Assembly: GCF_026642255.1 (NCBI RefSeq)
Contig: NZ_CP113264.1
Span: 5,084,001 to 5,148,000, forward strand
Direction: 5' to 3'
Source of the DNA: Streptomonospora nanhaiensis
Lineage (GTDB): Bacteria; Actinomycetota; Actinomycetes; Streptosporangiales; Streptosporangiaceae
Length of the DNA stretch: 64,000 nucleotides
Every line of letters begins with the position of its first letter. Within the stretch, counting starts at the first letter, position 1. Under the pieces are notes generated by a model. That model worked only from the letters and a program-made list of their open reading frames with translations, was not told where the DNA came from and did not search any database. This document shows positions 1 to 8,241 of this stretch, piece after piece. The translations under genes were made by a program, and so were the position numbers.

Positions 1-1
1 G

Positions 2-334
2 CTCTTCTGCCTCGGGTTCTGCACCGCCCTGAACGGCCACCACACGAGCGAGGACGCCGCCCTCTTCCCCCTCCTCCTGGAGCGCCGCCCCGACCTCGCG
101 CCCGTCGTCGCCAAACTCAAGCAGGACCACAGCATGATCGAGTACCTCATCGCCGGCCTGCAGAAGGCCGTGGACTCCGGGCACGGCTCCGAGGAGCAGC
201 TGCGCCACCTCGACGGGATCGAGGCGGTCATGGAGACCCACTTCCGGTACGAGGAGAAGCAGATCACCGGCGTCCTCGACGAGCTCACCGGCGAGGGGCT
301 GGACAGGCGGACCCTGCTGGGCCCCCTCGCCTGA
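2..334 (+). CDS. Hemerythrin HHE domain protein, 5'-truncated by the window edge
   Basis: The frame is open from the first bases and ends in TGA at 334, so the N-terminus lies outside the window and the ATG at 134 is internal. The visible 110 residues contain NGHHTSEDAALFPLL and, further on, KQDHSM and ETHFRYEEKQI. These are the His/Glu pattern of hemerythrin HHE domains, which bind a di-iron centre and sense or bind O2, NO or iron. The protein is probably cytoplasmic. It converges on the aldo/keto reductase gene with about 60 bp between the stops. The family assignment is good; the ligand and role cannot be told. Confidence 0.75.
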   Translation, partial: LFCLGFCTALNGHHTSEDAALFPLLLERRPDLAPVVAKLKQDHSMIEYLIAGLQKAVDSGHGSEEQLRHLDGIEAVMETHFRYEEKQITGVLDELTGEGLDRRTLLGPLA

Positions 335-393
335 GCTCCCGGGAAGGCCCGACGGCACGGGCCCGTCCCGCCGCCGGGATGCTCCAATGGATG

Positions 394-1380
394 TCAGCCG
401 AGGTCCTCCTCCCCGAGCAGCCCCTCCCCCACCAGGTCCGCCCACAGCGCGTCCGGCACCGGCCGGGCGAACAGGTCGGCGTTGCGCCGGGCCTGCTCCG
501 CCGACCGCGCGCCCACGAGGACGGTGGCCACCGCCGGGTGCCGGGCCGCGAACGCCATCGCCGCGCCCGGCAGGGACACCCCGTGGCGGCGGGCGACCCC
601 GGCGATCGCGGCGGCCCGGGAGCGCACCTCCGGCGACGCCGCCGCGTAGTCGTAGGTCGCGCCCTCGACGGGTTCGTCCGTGGCGAGCACTCCGCTGTTG
701 AACACACCGGCCGCGATCACCGACACCCCGGCGCGCCGGCAGGCCGGGAGCATCGTGGCCGCCGCCGACCGGTCCAGGAGCGTGTACCTCCCGGCGAGCA
801 GCACCGCGTCCACGTCGGTCTCCACCGCGAAGCGCTCCAGCATCCCGGCCTGGTTCATGCCCGCGCCGATCGCGCCGACCACCCCCTGGTCGCGCAGCTC
901 GTGCAGCGCGGGGTAGGCCTCGCCCACGGCCTGTTCCCAGTGGTCGTCGGGGTCGTGGAGCAGGACCAGGTCGACCCGGTCCAGGCCGAGCCGCTCCAGG
1001 CTCCCCTCCAGTGACCGCAGCACTCCGTCCGCGCTGAAGTCCCACCGGCGGGTGTGCGTGGCGGGGACGTCGAAACCGTGGTCGTCGCGTTCCCCGCTCC
1101 GGTTCGGGGACGGCTCCAGCAGCCTGCCGACCTTGGTCGACACGGTGTACCGGTCCCGGGGCAGGCCGGCCAGCGCGCGTCCCAGCCTCCGCTCGGAGAG
1201 GCCCAGCCCGTAGTGCGGGGCGGTGTCGAAGTACCGCACCCCCGCGTCCCACGCCGCCCGCACGGCATCGTGGGCGGCCTCCTCCGTCACCGCCCGGTCC
1301 ATGCCGTTGCCGATCCCCACGGCGCCGAACCCGAGCGCGCCGACCTCCACCCGCGAGCGTCCCAGCCTGGTCGTCCCCAT
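394..1380 (-). CDS. Aldo/keto reductase
   Basis: A 328-aa protein if it starts at the ATG at 1380, which is preceded by AGGGGAG on the minus strand; the frame runs open further upstream to 1437 but without a site. The N-terminus MGTTRLGRSRVEVGALGFGA is typical. The AKR tetrad is visible: Asp and Tyr in YFDTAPHYGLGLSERRLG, Lys in VSTKVGRL and His in LVLLHDPDD. It should be an NADPH-dependent oxidoreductase of the L-fucose dehydrogenase/YajO-like group; the substrate is unknown. In the inferred empty site it would lie directly downstream of the flavoprotein gene now at 23036-24298. The island therefore separates two formerly adjacent genes. Confidence 0.88.
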   Translation of the reverse strand: MGTTRLGRSRVEVGALGFGAVGIGNGMDRAVTEEAAHDAVRAAWDAGVRYFDTAPHYGLGLSERRLGRALAGLPRDRYTVSTKVGRLLEPSPNRSGERDDHGFDVPATHTRRWDFSADGVLRSLEGSLERLGLDRVDLVLLHDPDDHWEQAVGEAYPALHELRDQGVVGAIGAGMNQAGMLERFAVETDVDAVLLAGRYTLLDRSAAATMLPACRRAGVSVIAAGVFNSGVLATDEPVEGATYDYAAASPEVRSRAAAIAGVARRHGVSLPGAAMAFAARHPAVATVLVGARSAEQARRNADLFARPVPDALWADLVGEGLLGEEDLG

Positions 1381-1442
1381 GCGCTCCCCTTCTCCGTGTG
1401 CCCACGGACAACTCTCGAACGCTGCGGCCCTCGCCATCCCTC

Positions 1443-1502
1443 GCCGGAGCCGGCGTGCGTGCTGCGCGGGGAACCTGTCTAACCCACGGGAGCCGGATCC
1501 GC
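1443..1502. repeat. Left 60-bp direct repeat bounding the island (attL-like)
   Basis: This 60-bp segment recurs at 23096-23155 in the same orientation with four substitutions. Uninterrupted identical blocks are 11, 15, 9 and 20 bp. Read on the minus strand it encodes ADPAPVG followed by TAG, the same peptide found near the C-terminus of the flavoprotein at 23036-24298, where the stop is a Trp codon instead. This copy therefore looks like the original 3' end of that gene, left on the far side of an insertion. No integrase gene is next to it. Confidence 0.75.
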
Positions 1503-1670
1503 AGACAACACGTCACGACTCTCGCGCAGTTTTCTTCCTCTGGAAAAGCACCCTTGCACACCGAAAGGTCGGCGCGCACAGGTACCGTGAGAAGGCGCCA
1601 TCCGAATCGATACATGTACCGATCGGTGGACGATGTTGCGCGCCACCCTCGGACACACAACAGGGGAGCC
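1503..1670 (+). promoter_or_regulatory. Leader of the methyltransferase gene with a 10-bp palindrome
   Basis: This is the non-coding stretch between the left repeat and the first island gene. It contains the perfect palindrome ACCGATCGGT at 1618-1627, about 45 bp before the start codon, and the ribosome binding site AGGGGAG just before the ATG at 1671. No convincing -35/-10 pair was found. The palindrome is a possible operator, by analogy with control sites of restriction-modification genes, but this is weak. Confidence 0.3.
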
Positions 1671-2654
1671 ATGGAAAAAAGGTTCAGAAGTCTGGACATC
1701 TGCGCCGGAGCCGGTGGCCAGGCTCTCGGCCTGGAACAAGCAGGCTTCGATCCGACGCTCCTTCTCGACACCGATCCTCACGCATGCGCCTCCCTGTTTC
1801 TGAACCGACCACAATGGGATGTCGTCGAGACAGACCTACGAGATTTCGTGGGACACGAATATCCCCAGGTCCTGAACGTCGATCTGCTGGCAGGTGGTCT
1901 TCCACGCATTCCCTACTCGGTGGCAGGGCAACAGCGCCAGGCCACGAGTGAGCGTGACGACCTGCTCAAGGCAACCGTCTGGCTGGCGACGGAGGTCCAA
2001 CCCCGGGCCATCATGCTGGAGAACGTCCCCCACCTGGTGAAGTCGCCCAAGTTCGCCGAGCTCCGTGACTCCGTCGAGGAGGAGCTGAAGCACTGCGGCT
2101 ACGTGTGCGTGTGGCACGTTCTCGACGCACAGGACTTCGGAGTTCCCCAACGTCGCGAACACGGCGTTCTCGTGGCCATGAGACCTGAGGACATGGACCA
2201 CTTCTCCTGGCCCTCGTCCACGGGCAAGGCAGCCACCGTGGGGGAGGTCCTGGGCTCGTCGATGGCGAGCCGTGGGTGGCAGGAGGCACATGATTGGAGC
2301 CTTCTGGCGAACGAGGTGGCACCGACGATCGTGGGCGGGTCCAAGGAGAGGGGCGGCGCCGATCTGGGTCCCACGCGCACGAAGAAGATCTGGGCCCGCC
2401 TGGGTGTCAACGGCGCGAGCATCGGTGACGACGTTCCGGGGCCGGACTTCGTGATGAGACAGGGTGAGGGAACACACGGGCACCGAGGACTGCCCAAACT
2501 GACGGTGGAGCAGGTGGCTCTCCTCCAGGGATTTCCGTCCGACTGGCAGTTCGCCGGCCGTAAGACCGCCCGGTACCGTCAGGTCGGGCAGGCGTTCCCA
2601 CCTCCCCTCGGAGCGGCGCTGGGAAAGTCGATCCGAGCAGCGCTCGACCACTGA
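1671..2654 (+). CDS. DNA cytosine-5 methyltransferase homologue lacking the catalytic Cys
   Basis: A 327-aa protein; the ATG at 1671 was chosen for its strong site (AGGGGAG) and because motif I (DICAGAGGQALGLEQAGF) then sits at residues 9-26 as usual. Motifs VI (ENV, 117-119) and IX (LTVEQVALLQGFPSDW) are clear, so the fold is that of 5mC methyltransferases. Motif IV, normally GGPPCQ, reads GGLPRIPYS: residue 79 is Arg where the nucleophilic Cys belongs. Motif VIII is QRREH instead of QxRxR, and motif X is GQAFPP instead of GNAVPP. The frame is intact, so this is not a decayed gene but a probable pseudoenzyme. It may pair with the active enzyme 81 bp downstream. It is the first gene inside the left repeat. 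Confidence 0.85.
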   Translation: MEKRFRSLDICAGAGGQALGLEQAGFDPTLLLDTDPHACASLFLNRPQWDVVETDLRDFVGHEYPQVLNVDLLAGGLPRIPYSVAGQQRQATSERDDLLKATVWLATEVQPRAIMLENVPHLVKSPKFAELRDSVEEELKHCGYVCVWHVLDAQDFGVPQRREHGVLVAMRPEDMDHFSWPSSTGKAATVGEVLGSSMASRGWQEAHDWSLLANEVAPTIVGGSKERGGADLGPTRTKKIWARLGVNGASIGDDVPGPDFVMRQGEGTHGHRGLPKLTVEQVALLQGFPSDWQFAGRKTARYRQVGQAFPPPLGAALGKSIRAALDH

Positions 2655-2735
2655 ACCCAGGAGGGGAGCGGGGGTCGAGATCCCTCACACCCTTCCGAAC
2701 ACGCCTGCTCGTCCGAAGATCGCTAAGGTATCCGT

Positions 2736-3932
2736 ATGACCCCTGCCCTGCCCGAGAAGATAACGATCGTCGACCTGTTCGCGGGCTGTGGTGGCCTCAC
2801 TCAGGGGTTCCGCGAGTTCGTTCCTGCCGGCCGTACGGAATCACCGTTCCGTACCCTGGGAGCGGTGGAGATCGACGAGGCCGCGGCGACCACCTACGCG
2901 GCCAACTTCGCCTCGGAGGCAGGCGGGAGCGAGCACGTCTTCAACACCGGTATCGAGGACTGGAATCCCGGGGACCTCCGAGACGATGTCGACGTGATCC
3001 TGGGCGGGCCTCCGTGCCAAGGATTCTCCGCCCTGGGGAAACAGGACCCCGATGATCCACGCAACCAGCTCTGGCGTGAATACATCAGGGTGGTCGGCAA
3101 ACTTCAACCCAAGGTCTTCGTGATCGAGAACGTCGACCGTTTCCTCAAGTCCCCCGAGTACGCCGAGCTGGAATCCGCGGTCGCCGAAAAAGGGGCGCTC
3201 GAAAACTATGTTCTCGAACGCAAGCACCTTGTGGCAGCGGACTACGGCGTTCCCCAGGCTCGCAAACGAACCATTGTCCTGGCGACACGCCGAGATGTCA
3301 TGGACCTGCATCCACAGAAGTCCCCCCTGCAACACCCTGAACCCACCCATGCAAAAAACCCCGAACCGGACCTGTGGGAGAGCATCAAACCATGGGAAAC
3401 GGTGCAGAACATCTTCGGAACTCCACACGCACCGAAGAGTTTGGTGAAACCCGAGGGCACAGAACTACCACCCGGGCGCATCAACCTCCTCGGAAAAGAC
3501 ATGCCAGGCCCGTTCCGTACCGACCAGTTGCACATAGGGCGCAAACCGATCAAACTTTCCCTCGACAGGTACGAGAAGATACCCCCGGGGGGAAATCGCC
3601 ACGACATTCCGCCGCACCTGTCGACCGAGAGCTGGCTCAACCACCGCAGCGGCACGGGGGACGTCATGGGTCGACTGCACCTCGACCGCCCCTCGGTCAC
3701 CATTCGCACCGAGTTCTACAAACCGGAGAAGGGACGCTACCTCCATCCGTGGGCACACCGACCGATCACCCACTACGAGGCAGCTCTCTTCCAGGGATTC
3801 CCCGAGGACTTCTTGTGGTGCGGTAGCAAGACACAGATCGCTCGCCAGATCGGCAACGCGGTCCCTGTCGGGCTTGCTCGTGCCATCGCCCAACAGGTGC
3901 ACGCCTATCTGATGATCACCCGCTCTTCGTGA
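2736..3932 (+). CDS. DNA cytosine-5 methyltransferase, intact motifs
   Basis: A 398-aa C5 methyltransferase. Motif I is IVDLFAGCGGLTQGF near residue 11. Motif IV is GGPPCQGFS with catalytic Cys94. Motif VI is ENV at 131-133, motif VIII QARKR from residue 174, and motif X RQIGNAVP at the C-terminus. The variable target-recognition region lies between VIII and IX; the target sequence cannot be read from the protein. TAAGGT ends 6 nt before the ATG, so the gene may use a leaderless promoter, or AAGG may serve as a ribosome binding site. Its 3' end overlaps the convergent gene at 3916 by 17 bp. It probably protects host DNA from the island's effectors and supplies the 5mC that makes Vsr useful. 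Confidence 0.92.
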   Translation: MTPALPEKITIVDLFAGCGGLTQGFREFVPAGRTESPFRTLGAVEIDEAAATTYAANFASEAGGSEHVFNTGIEDWNPGDLRDDVDVILGGPPCQGFSALGKQDPDDPRNQLWREYIRVVGKLQPKVFVIENVDRFLKSPEYAELESAVAEKGALENYVLERKHLVAADYGVPQARKRTIVLATRRDVMDLHPQKSPLQHPEPTHAKNPEPDLWESIKPWETVQNIFGTPHAPKSLVKPEGTELPPGRINLLGKDMPGPFRTDQLHIGRKPIKLSLDRYEKIPPGGNRHDIPPHLSTESWLNHRSGTGDVMGRLHLDRPSVTIRTEFYKPEKGRYLHPWAHRPITHYEAALFQGFPEDFLWCGSKTQIARQIGNAVPVGLARAIAQQVHAYLMITRSS

Positions 3933-4770
3933 CAGCGGGAACCTCGGTACAGATCCTCCGGAAGACACCTTCGAGCCGATTCACGGAGTCGAGCGGAGCC
4001 CGCCCGTCGTCCGGTCCGTCGGGCAGGGAGTCGAAGAGGATGAGTGAGTCCTCTCTTCCACCGACCCAGAACCGATAGGCGTCCGTGTCCGGCTCCGCGT
4101 CCGGAGCGAGCGTCTCGAGCGAGAGCGTGCTCGCCACAGCGTTCACCGCCTTGGCCAGGGCATTGGCCTCGCGGCCGGCACCCGCCGTTCCGTCCTTCAC
4201 CAGCCGCAGGAGAGCCTGGGCCGTGGGTCGGTGCAACACGATGGACATACGCAGGGCCGTGTTGAGAACATCTTGGTTTCCGCAGGCGACCACGACGGGA
4301 TCGTAGTCATAGCCGTCCCGGAAGAGTTCCGCAGCCCACCACAGCCGTGCGAAGGCCTGGGTGTGGAACGGTCCGATAAAACGGCTCCTGCTCACCATGG
4401 GCACAGGTTTTTTCTGTGTGGCCTTCCCGAGGTGACGCCAGAAAACATGGTCGGGTGCGACCCGCAACGCGAGATGGTTCCACAGGCCGCTGTCAGCCGC
4501 CTCGGCCCGTGTGAACCGCAGCACGGAATGGAGCCGAGGCGCCAACCAGGCATCGGCCTCCGTCGGAGCGTCATCGAAACGCTTGCGAGCTTCATCGATC
4601 AATTCACGTATCGGGTCGATGGAGCGTGGTTCCATACTGGGGTGAATACGTACCGACCTGTCCAAGCCCTTGGCCGGAATCGGTACGCGCCCCTGGAGCA
4701 CGGCTTCTGTCAGATGCCTCGTCGCGGCTTCGTTGGACAACGACATCAGATTTTCGGGAGGCGAAATCAC
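3916..4770 (-). CDS. DUF6339-like protein of unknown function
   Basis: A 284-aa protein read from GTG at 4770. That GTG overlaps the TGA of the upstream gene by four bases (GTGA) and has AGGAAG 4 nt upstream; an internal ATG at 4746 has no site. No catalytic motif was recognised. The middle is rich in Trp/Phe/His (HSVLRFTRAEAADSGLWNHL, HVFWRHLGK, RFIGPFHTQAFARLWWAAEL), resembling the DUF6339 family that I associate with methyltransferase/MORC-like ATPase loci. It is the last gene of the minus-strand operon and converges on the methyltransferase with a 17-bp 3' overlap. The family name is from memory of sequence style, not a search. Confidence 0.6.
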   Translation of the reverse strand: MISPPENLMSLSNEAATRHLTEAVLQGRVPIPAKGLDRSVRIHPSMEPRSIDPIRELIDEARKRFDDAPTEADAWLAPRLHSVLRFTRAEAADSGLWNHLALRVAPDHVFWRHLGKATQKKPVPMVSRSRFIGPFHTQAFARLWWAAELFRDGYDYDPVVVACGNQDVLNTALRMSIVLHRPTAQALLRLVKDGTAGAGREANALAKAVNAVASTLSLETLAPDAEPDTDAYRFWVGGREDSLILFDSLPDGPDDGRAPLDSVNRLEGVFRRICTEVPAVTKSG

Positions 4771-5732
4771 TGTTCTTCTTCCTGGGCCTTCCTGCGAAAC
4801 GCACGAAGGAAGTTGCCCAGATGACGTGTGCGCCGGGCCTGCACCGCGGCGGCGTGCGCCACGCGCGCGTGGAGGTCCCCCCCAGCCCCGTCCTCTCGGG
4901 CAACGATCTCCGCCAGCGCATCGGTGAGCGAGTAATCGGGAAGGACATCGGGGAGCATCTTCCTCAGCGTGCTCTCCTGCCACCCTCCCGGCCATTCGGG
5001 GCGTCCCTGATCATCCTTGGGAAGCCCTCTGATCACGGAGGTGAACAGCACGGTCCACACCTCTTGAGCGATCTGCGAGGCCAGAGCGTTCTGCGCCGGT
5101 CGGTCCACGGCCCTGTCGCTCCTCAAGATCGCTTCGATTCCCTCGAAGCGCTTGTTGAGGTACAAGGTCGGTTCCTCCCCGACAGCTTCCACGAACCACG
5201 GATCACTGCGGAAGAGATCGAGGTGAACAGCTCCTTCCCCACCGAAGTCCACCCACTCCGTGCGAATACCATCCTTCTTGGTGGGTGTGGTCGCCAGGAG
5301 ATCGATGGTCCATGATGCCTCGCTCCTGCCGATGAGACGACTGTCGATCTCATCGACCGTTGCGCTCACCTGGGCGATCAATTCGGCCTTGTTCACGTGA
5401 CGTTCTCTGTGCAGGGTCACCTCACCCAGCCAGACACCGGGCTCGTCCTGCTCGAGCGGGACATGTGCGCGAACGTTGGTGCGGCGTTCGGACACGATCG
5501 CTGCACAAGCCACGTTCGTCCAAGGTCCGTCCGCGAGCTCGCGCTTCGGCAGACGCACCCTCACCGTGAGAGTGGCTGTCCCCCAGCGCTCCCGTTCCAC
5601 TTCGTGAAGTGCGACGGTCCGCTGTGCCGCGGAGATCATGGAGAACTCGATCGGCACGTCGTCGAGTCTGGCGCGGAGAACCTCCAGGCCGACCTCACCC
5701 GCCAGAACCGCGTAAGGAAACAGTCGTTTCAC
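4767..5732 (-). CDS. Unknown protein of the HTH-ATPase operon
   Basis: A 321-aa protein if it starts at GTG 5732, which overlaps the stop of the HTH-GHKL gene by four bases (GTGA). An upstream in-frame extension to 6008 is a shadow of that gene. I do not recognise the family. The N-terminal two thirds look mostly beta-strand (alternating hydrophobic residues, TATLTVRVRLPKREL, ASWTIDLLATTP). The C-terminal part is helical and ends in a charged tail (RAFRRKAQEEEQ). No nuclease or NTPase motif is evident. Tight translational coupling on both sides says it works in fixed ratio with the ATPase and the DUF6339-like protein. Confidence 0.75.
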   Translation of the reverse strand: MKRLFPYAVLAGEVGLEVLRARLDDVPIEFSMISAAQRTVALHEVERERWGTATLTVRVRLPKRELADGPWTNVACAAIVSERRTNVRAHVPLEQDEPGVWLGEVTLHRERHVNKAELIAQVSATVDEIDSRLIGRSEASWTIDLLATTPTKKDGIRTEWVDFGGEGAVHLDLFRSDPWFVEAVGEEPTLYLNKRFEGIEAILRSDRAVDRPAQNALASQIAQEVWTVLFTSVIRGLPKDDQGRPEWPGGWQESTLRKMLPDVLPDYSLTDALAEIVAREDGAGGDLHARVAHAAAVQARRTRHLGNFLRAFRRKAQEEEQ

Positions 5733-7789
5733 GGTGCGCTCTCTCCCCTCACCAGATCCACTTCGGCGATGGCCAGGTTGGCCGCCACAGGGTGGCTGGC
5801 CACGTCCGACACCCCCCGGAAGGCAGCGGTGCGCGCGCCCGGTGTGAACCGCAACCTGCCTTCGACGACCTCGCAGCCGGACTCTGGCTCGAGTTCGGCC
5901 CAGCCGGCGGGGAGCCCACCACCCGAGAGGGTTCCGAAACGTAGGGCGGGCCGCATGATCCATGGATCCACACCTTCGGGGAGCCGCACAACGGCCCGGA
6001 TCTGCCATGCACCGTCGGGTCTCACCTCCCCGGTGAGACTCTTGACGGTGGGGTGCTTCGGCGCCGGGTTGGGTTGGGGCGGGTCCAGGTCCAGCAGTCC
6101 CCGCAGCGCCTCCGGGACCTCGTCGGGAGGGCCTTCCGAAGGACGCGCCGCCGCACGCGCCATGGTGATCATCGCCTGGCGGAACTCACGAAGACGTGTG
6201 GCCGCGCCACGGGCATAGGTGGCCGTCAGGTCGTCCGTCTGTTTCCAGTCGTTGTGGTCGGGAGGTTCGGCCGTACGGAGGAAAGCCTCCGCCGCGGCGT
6301 TCTCCTCCGATTCACCCACCGCGAGACCGGCAAGAAGAACGGCCTGGAACGGTGGGGTCCCCACGACTTCACCCACGGCCCTGTCCATGACGATCATGCG
6401 GGTGCCTCGCATGCACACCAGGCGGTTGGGGCGCTCTTCCTCTCCGTCCGCCATGGGGGTGACCAGCAGTACGGCCTCGTGCTCGAACGCCTCCCTGCGG
6501 CCCTTGAGGGGTGGCACCGTGAGCGGGACGGTCTTCTGGAGTACGGCTTCCGCATCGGTGATCCTCTCCACCGTCTCGCCGTTCAGGAAGGCTCGGACCG
6601 CTCGTGACCTGGAAGGCTGGTGACGGTGCGGGTCGACCCTCTCCTCGGGTCGCACAGTTGTCGTGTTGCGAAGGGATTCCACGGTCGCCTCCAGCATGGG
6701 TGCCGAGTCGCGTCCGGCGATCATGGAGGCCCAGAAGTTGTCGGCGACACCACGCACCAGGTTCTCGTGCATCGTCTCGAGGTCTCCGCCCTCCGTGGCC
6801 GCGTCGTAGGCGCCCACCACCAGGAAGGAGGTGCCTGGTTCGTCGCTACCTCGGGAGAGGTACAGCTCCTCGACCGTGCGTTCGTCCGCCCACCAGGAAC
6901 GCGACGTTCCGTCACGTTCTCGGTCCGGCACACCGAGCCATGCGGGCCCCGCGTACTGCTGATCTCCGAGTTCGTGCCAGGGCAGATCCAGACGCCCGAT
7001 CAGACGACGCTCCCGTTGCCCCTCGTACGTTTCGGAGAGGGTGCTGTGCATCATCACCAGCCCGAACCGACTGGACGCCCACAAGGTGGCCTTGCCCAGT
7101 CCGAAGGAACCACCGGCCGTCGTGCTCTTGTGACTGTCGAGCTGCCGGCGAACCACCGCCGCGAAGCGCCCGTCGCCGTACTCCGGTCCGGTCAGCCCGG
7201 AGGCGTTGTAGTCGTCGATCCTCAGGAGAACCAGACTGTCCTTCTCCGCAAGGTCCTGAAGGCCGTTGCGCAGGATCCTCCCCGTCTTACGAAGGGGATC
7301 GGCGGCGGCGTGAAGGTGATCCCTCAGGTCGTCCCAGTGGAGAGCCTTCAGGAAGCGGTGCAGCCTCTCCCCCGTGAGCTCGTGCAGAACGTAGCGGACC
7401 CGGACCGGACGCTCGGGGTCGAACCTCTCGTCCAGACTGTTCTGGGTGGCCTCACGAGCGAGGACGGCAAGGTCCGAGTCGAAGGCGTAGGCTGCCGCGT
7501 TACCCAGCTCCCTGCCTCCGTCCCTGTGGGCGGGACGGTGGTACCACCCGAGGGAGTCGGCCGAGTCGGAGAGCTCCGCACGCGTCACGGAAGCTCCCGA
7601 CGACAACCCCAGGAACCGCTCGATCAGCTCGATCTTCTCCAGGCGCGGTTCGGCCCGTCCCGTGATCCATGCCGAAACCGCGGCGCGGGTGACATCCAGC
7701 TCCTTGGCCAGTTCCGCCTGGCTGACGCCTCTCCGACGCAGCTGGCGTCCCAGCCACACACCGAAGGGTTCTCCTTCGTCCACCGTCAT
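5729..7789 (-). CDS. XRE-type HTH fused to a GHKL (paraMORC-like) ATPase
   Basis: A 686-aa protein from ATG 7789, which has GGAG about 9 nt upstream. Residues 9-62 are a Cro/C1-type helix-turn-helix (VSQAELAKELDVTRAAVSAW). A GHKL ATPase domain follows: N-box REATQNSLD at 112-120, G1 box DDYNASGLTG at 192-201, and G2 box GGSFGLGKATLW at 226-237. ATPases of this kind (MutL/Hsp90/MORC superfamily) act as ATP-driven DNA clamps. Iyer and Aravind described paraMORC types in restriction-modification neighbourhoods. The fusion of DNA-binding and ATPase modules in one chain suggests a sensor-regulator. It heads an operon with two translationally coupled genes, and candidate operator half-sites lie just upstream of its start. 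Confidence 0.85.
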   Translation of the reverse strand: MTVDEGEPFGVWLGRQLRRRGVSQAELAKELDVTRAAVSAWITGRAEPRLEKIELIERFLGLSSGASVTRAELSDSADSLGWYHRPAHRDGGRELGNAAAYAFDSDLAVLAREATQNSLDERFDPERPVRVRYVLHELTGERLHRFLKALHWDDLRDHLHAAADPLRKTGRILRNGLQDLAEKDSLVLLRIDDYNASGLTGPEYGDGRFAAVVRRQLDSHKSTTAGGSFGLGKATLWASSRFGLVMMHSTLSETYEGQRERRLIGRLDLPWHELGDQQYAGPAWLGVPDRERDGTSRSWWADERTVEELYLSRGSDEPGTSFLVVGAYDAATEGGDLETMHENLVRGVADNFWASMIAGRDSAPMLEATVESLRNTTTVRPEERVDPHRHQPSRSRAVRAFLNGETVERITDAEAVLQKTVPLTVPPLKGRREAFEHEAVLLVTPMADGEEERPNRLVCMRGTRMIVMDRAVGEVVGTPPFQAVLLAGLAVGESEENAAAEAFLRTAEPPDHNDWKQTDDLTATYARGAATRLREFRQAMITMARAAARPSEGPPDEVPEALRGLLDLDPPQPNPAPKHPTVKSLTGEVRPDGAWQIRAVVRLPEGVDPWIMRPALRFGTLSGGGLPAGWAELEPESGCEVVEGRLRFTPGARTAAFRGVSDVASHPVAANLAIAEVDLVRGESAP

Positions 7790-7829
7790 CTGCGCTCCGT
7801 CCTCGAGGTCTCCGGAAGCCTCACCCCAA

Positions 7830-7871
7830 GCATCCTTTGACGTGCCACCAACTGTCAAATCAAGCTTGACA
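7830..7871 (-). promoter_or_regulatory. Promoter and inverted-repeat operator of the HTH-ATPase operon
   Basis: On the plus strand TGTCAA (7853-7858) and TTGACA (7866-7871) form an inverted repeat with a 7-nt spacer. A third half-site, TTTGAC, begins near 7836 and pairs with GTCAAA at 7854-7859. On the minus strand the first of these is a consensus -35 (TTGACA), with a poor -10 (GATGCT) 18 nt further on, giving a leader of about 30 nt before ATG 7789. The arrangement suits autorepression by the HTH domain encoded next to it. The promoter is tentative; the repeats are seen directly. Confidence 0.5.
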
Positions 7872-7984
7872 TGCCCCAGGGGAGACTCTTCTATGGAGAG
7901 ACGACCCCAAGAGTCCCAAAAAGGACATATTGCACTGCTGTACCACCCGACACCGATCGGCGCCGCCCCGAACCACCTTCGGAC

Positions 7985-8013
7985 TTGCCACACCCTCGAG
8001 CCCGTGCCATACT
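7985..8013 (+). promoter_or_regulatory. Candidate promoter of the helicase/DISARM-like operon
   Basis: TTGCCA (7985-7990) and CATACT (8008-8013) are separated by 17 nt, a good match to a sigma-70-type promoter. It points into the large operon that begins at 8242, leaving a leader of about 220 nt. It lies some 115 bp from the inverted repeats of the divergent operon, so a single HTH protein could control both directions. The rest of 7872-8241 shows no open gene. Confidence 0.45.
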
Positions 8014-8241
8014 CCCGATTACTTCAACGTCGGCGAAGTCGAAAAATCGCGCTTCAATCCAGGGGTGAACTGTACCCTTTTCCCGTGGACGCCGAAATCG
8101 GAGAACCACCCGACCATCCCCCAGAAGTGAAGCACCAACGACCTGATCGCCCCTCGACAGAGTGAGCACTCTTCTTTCTTCGCCCCTCCCCCCTGCCATC
8201 TTCATGCGCACATCGGTCGACCCCCGCCTCGCCCTGAAGTC

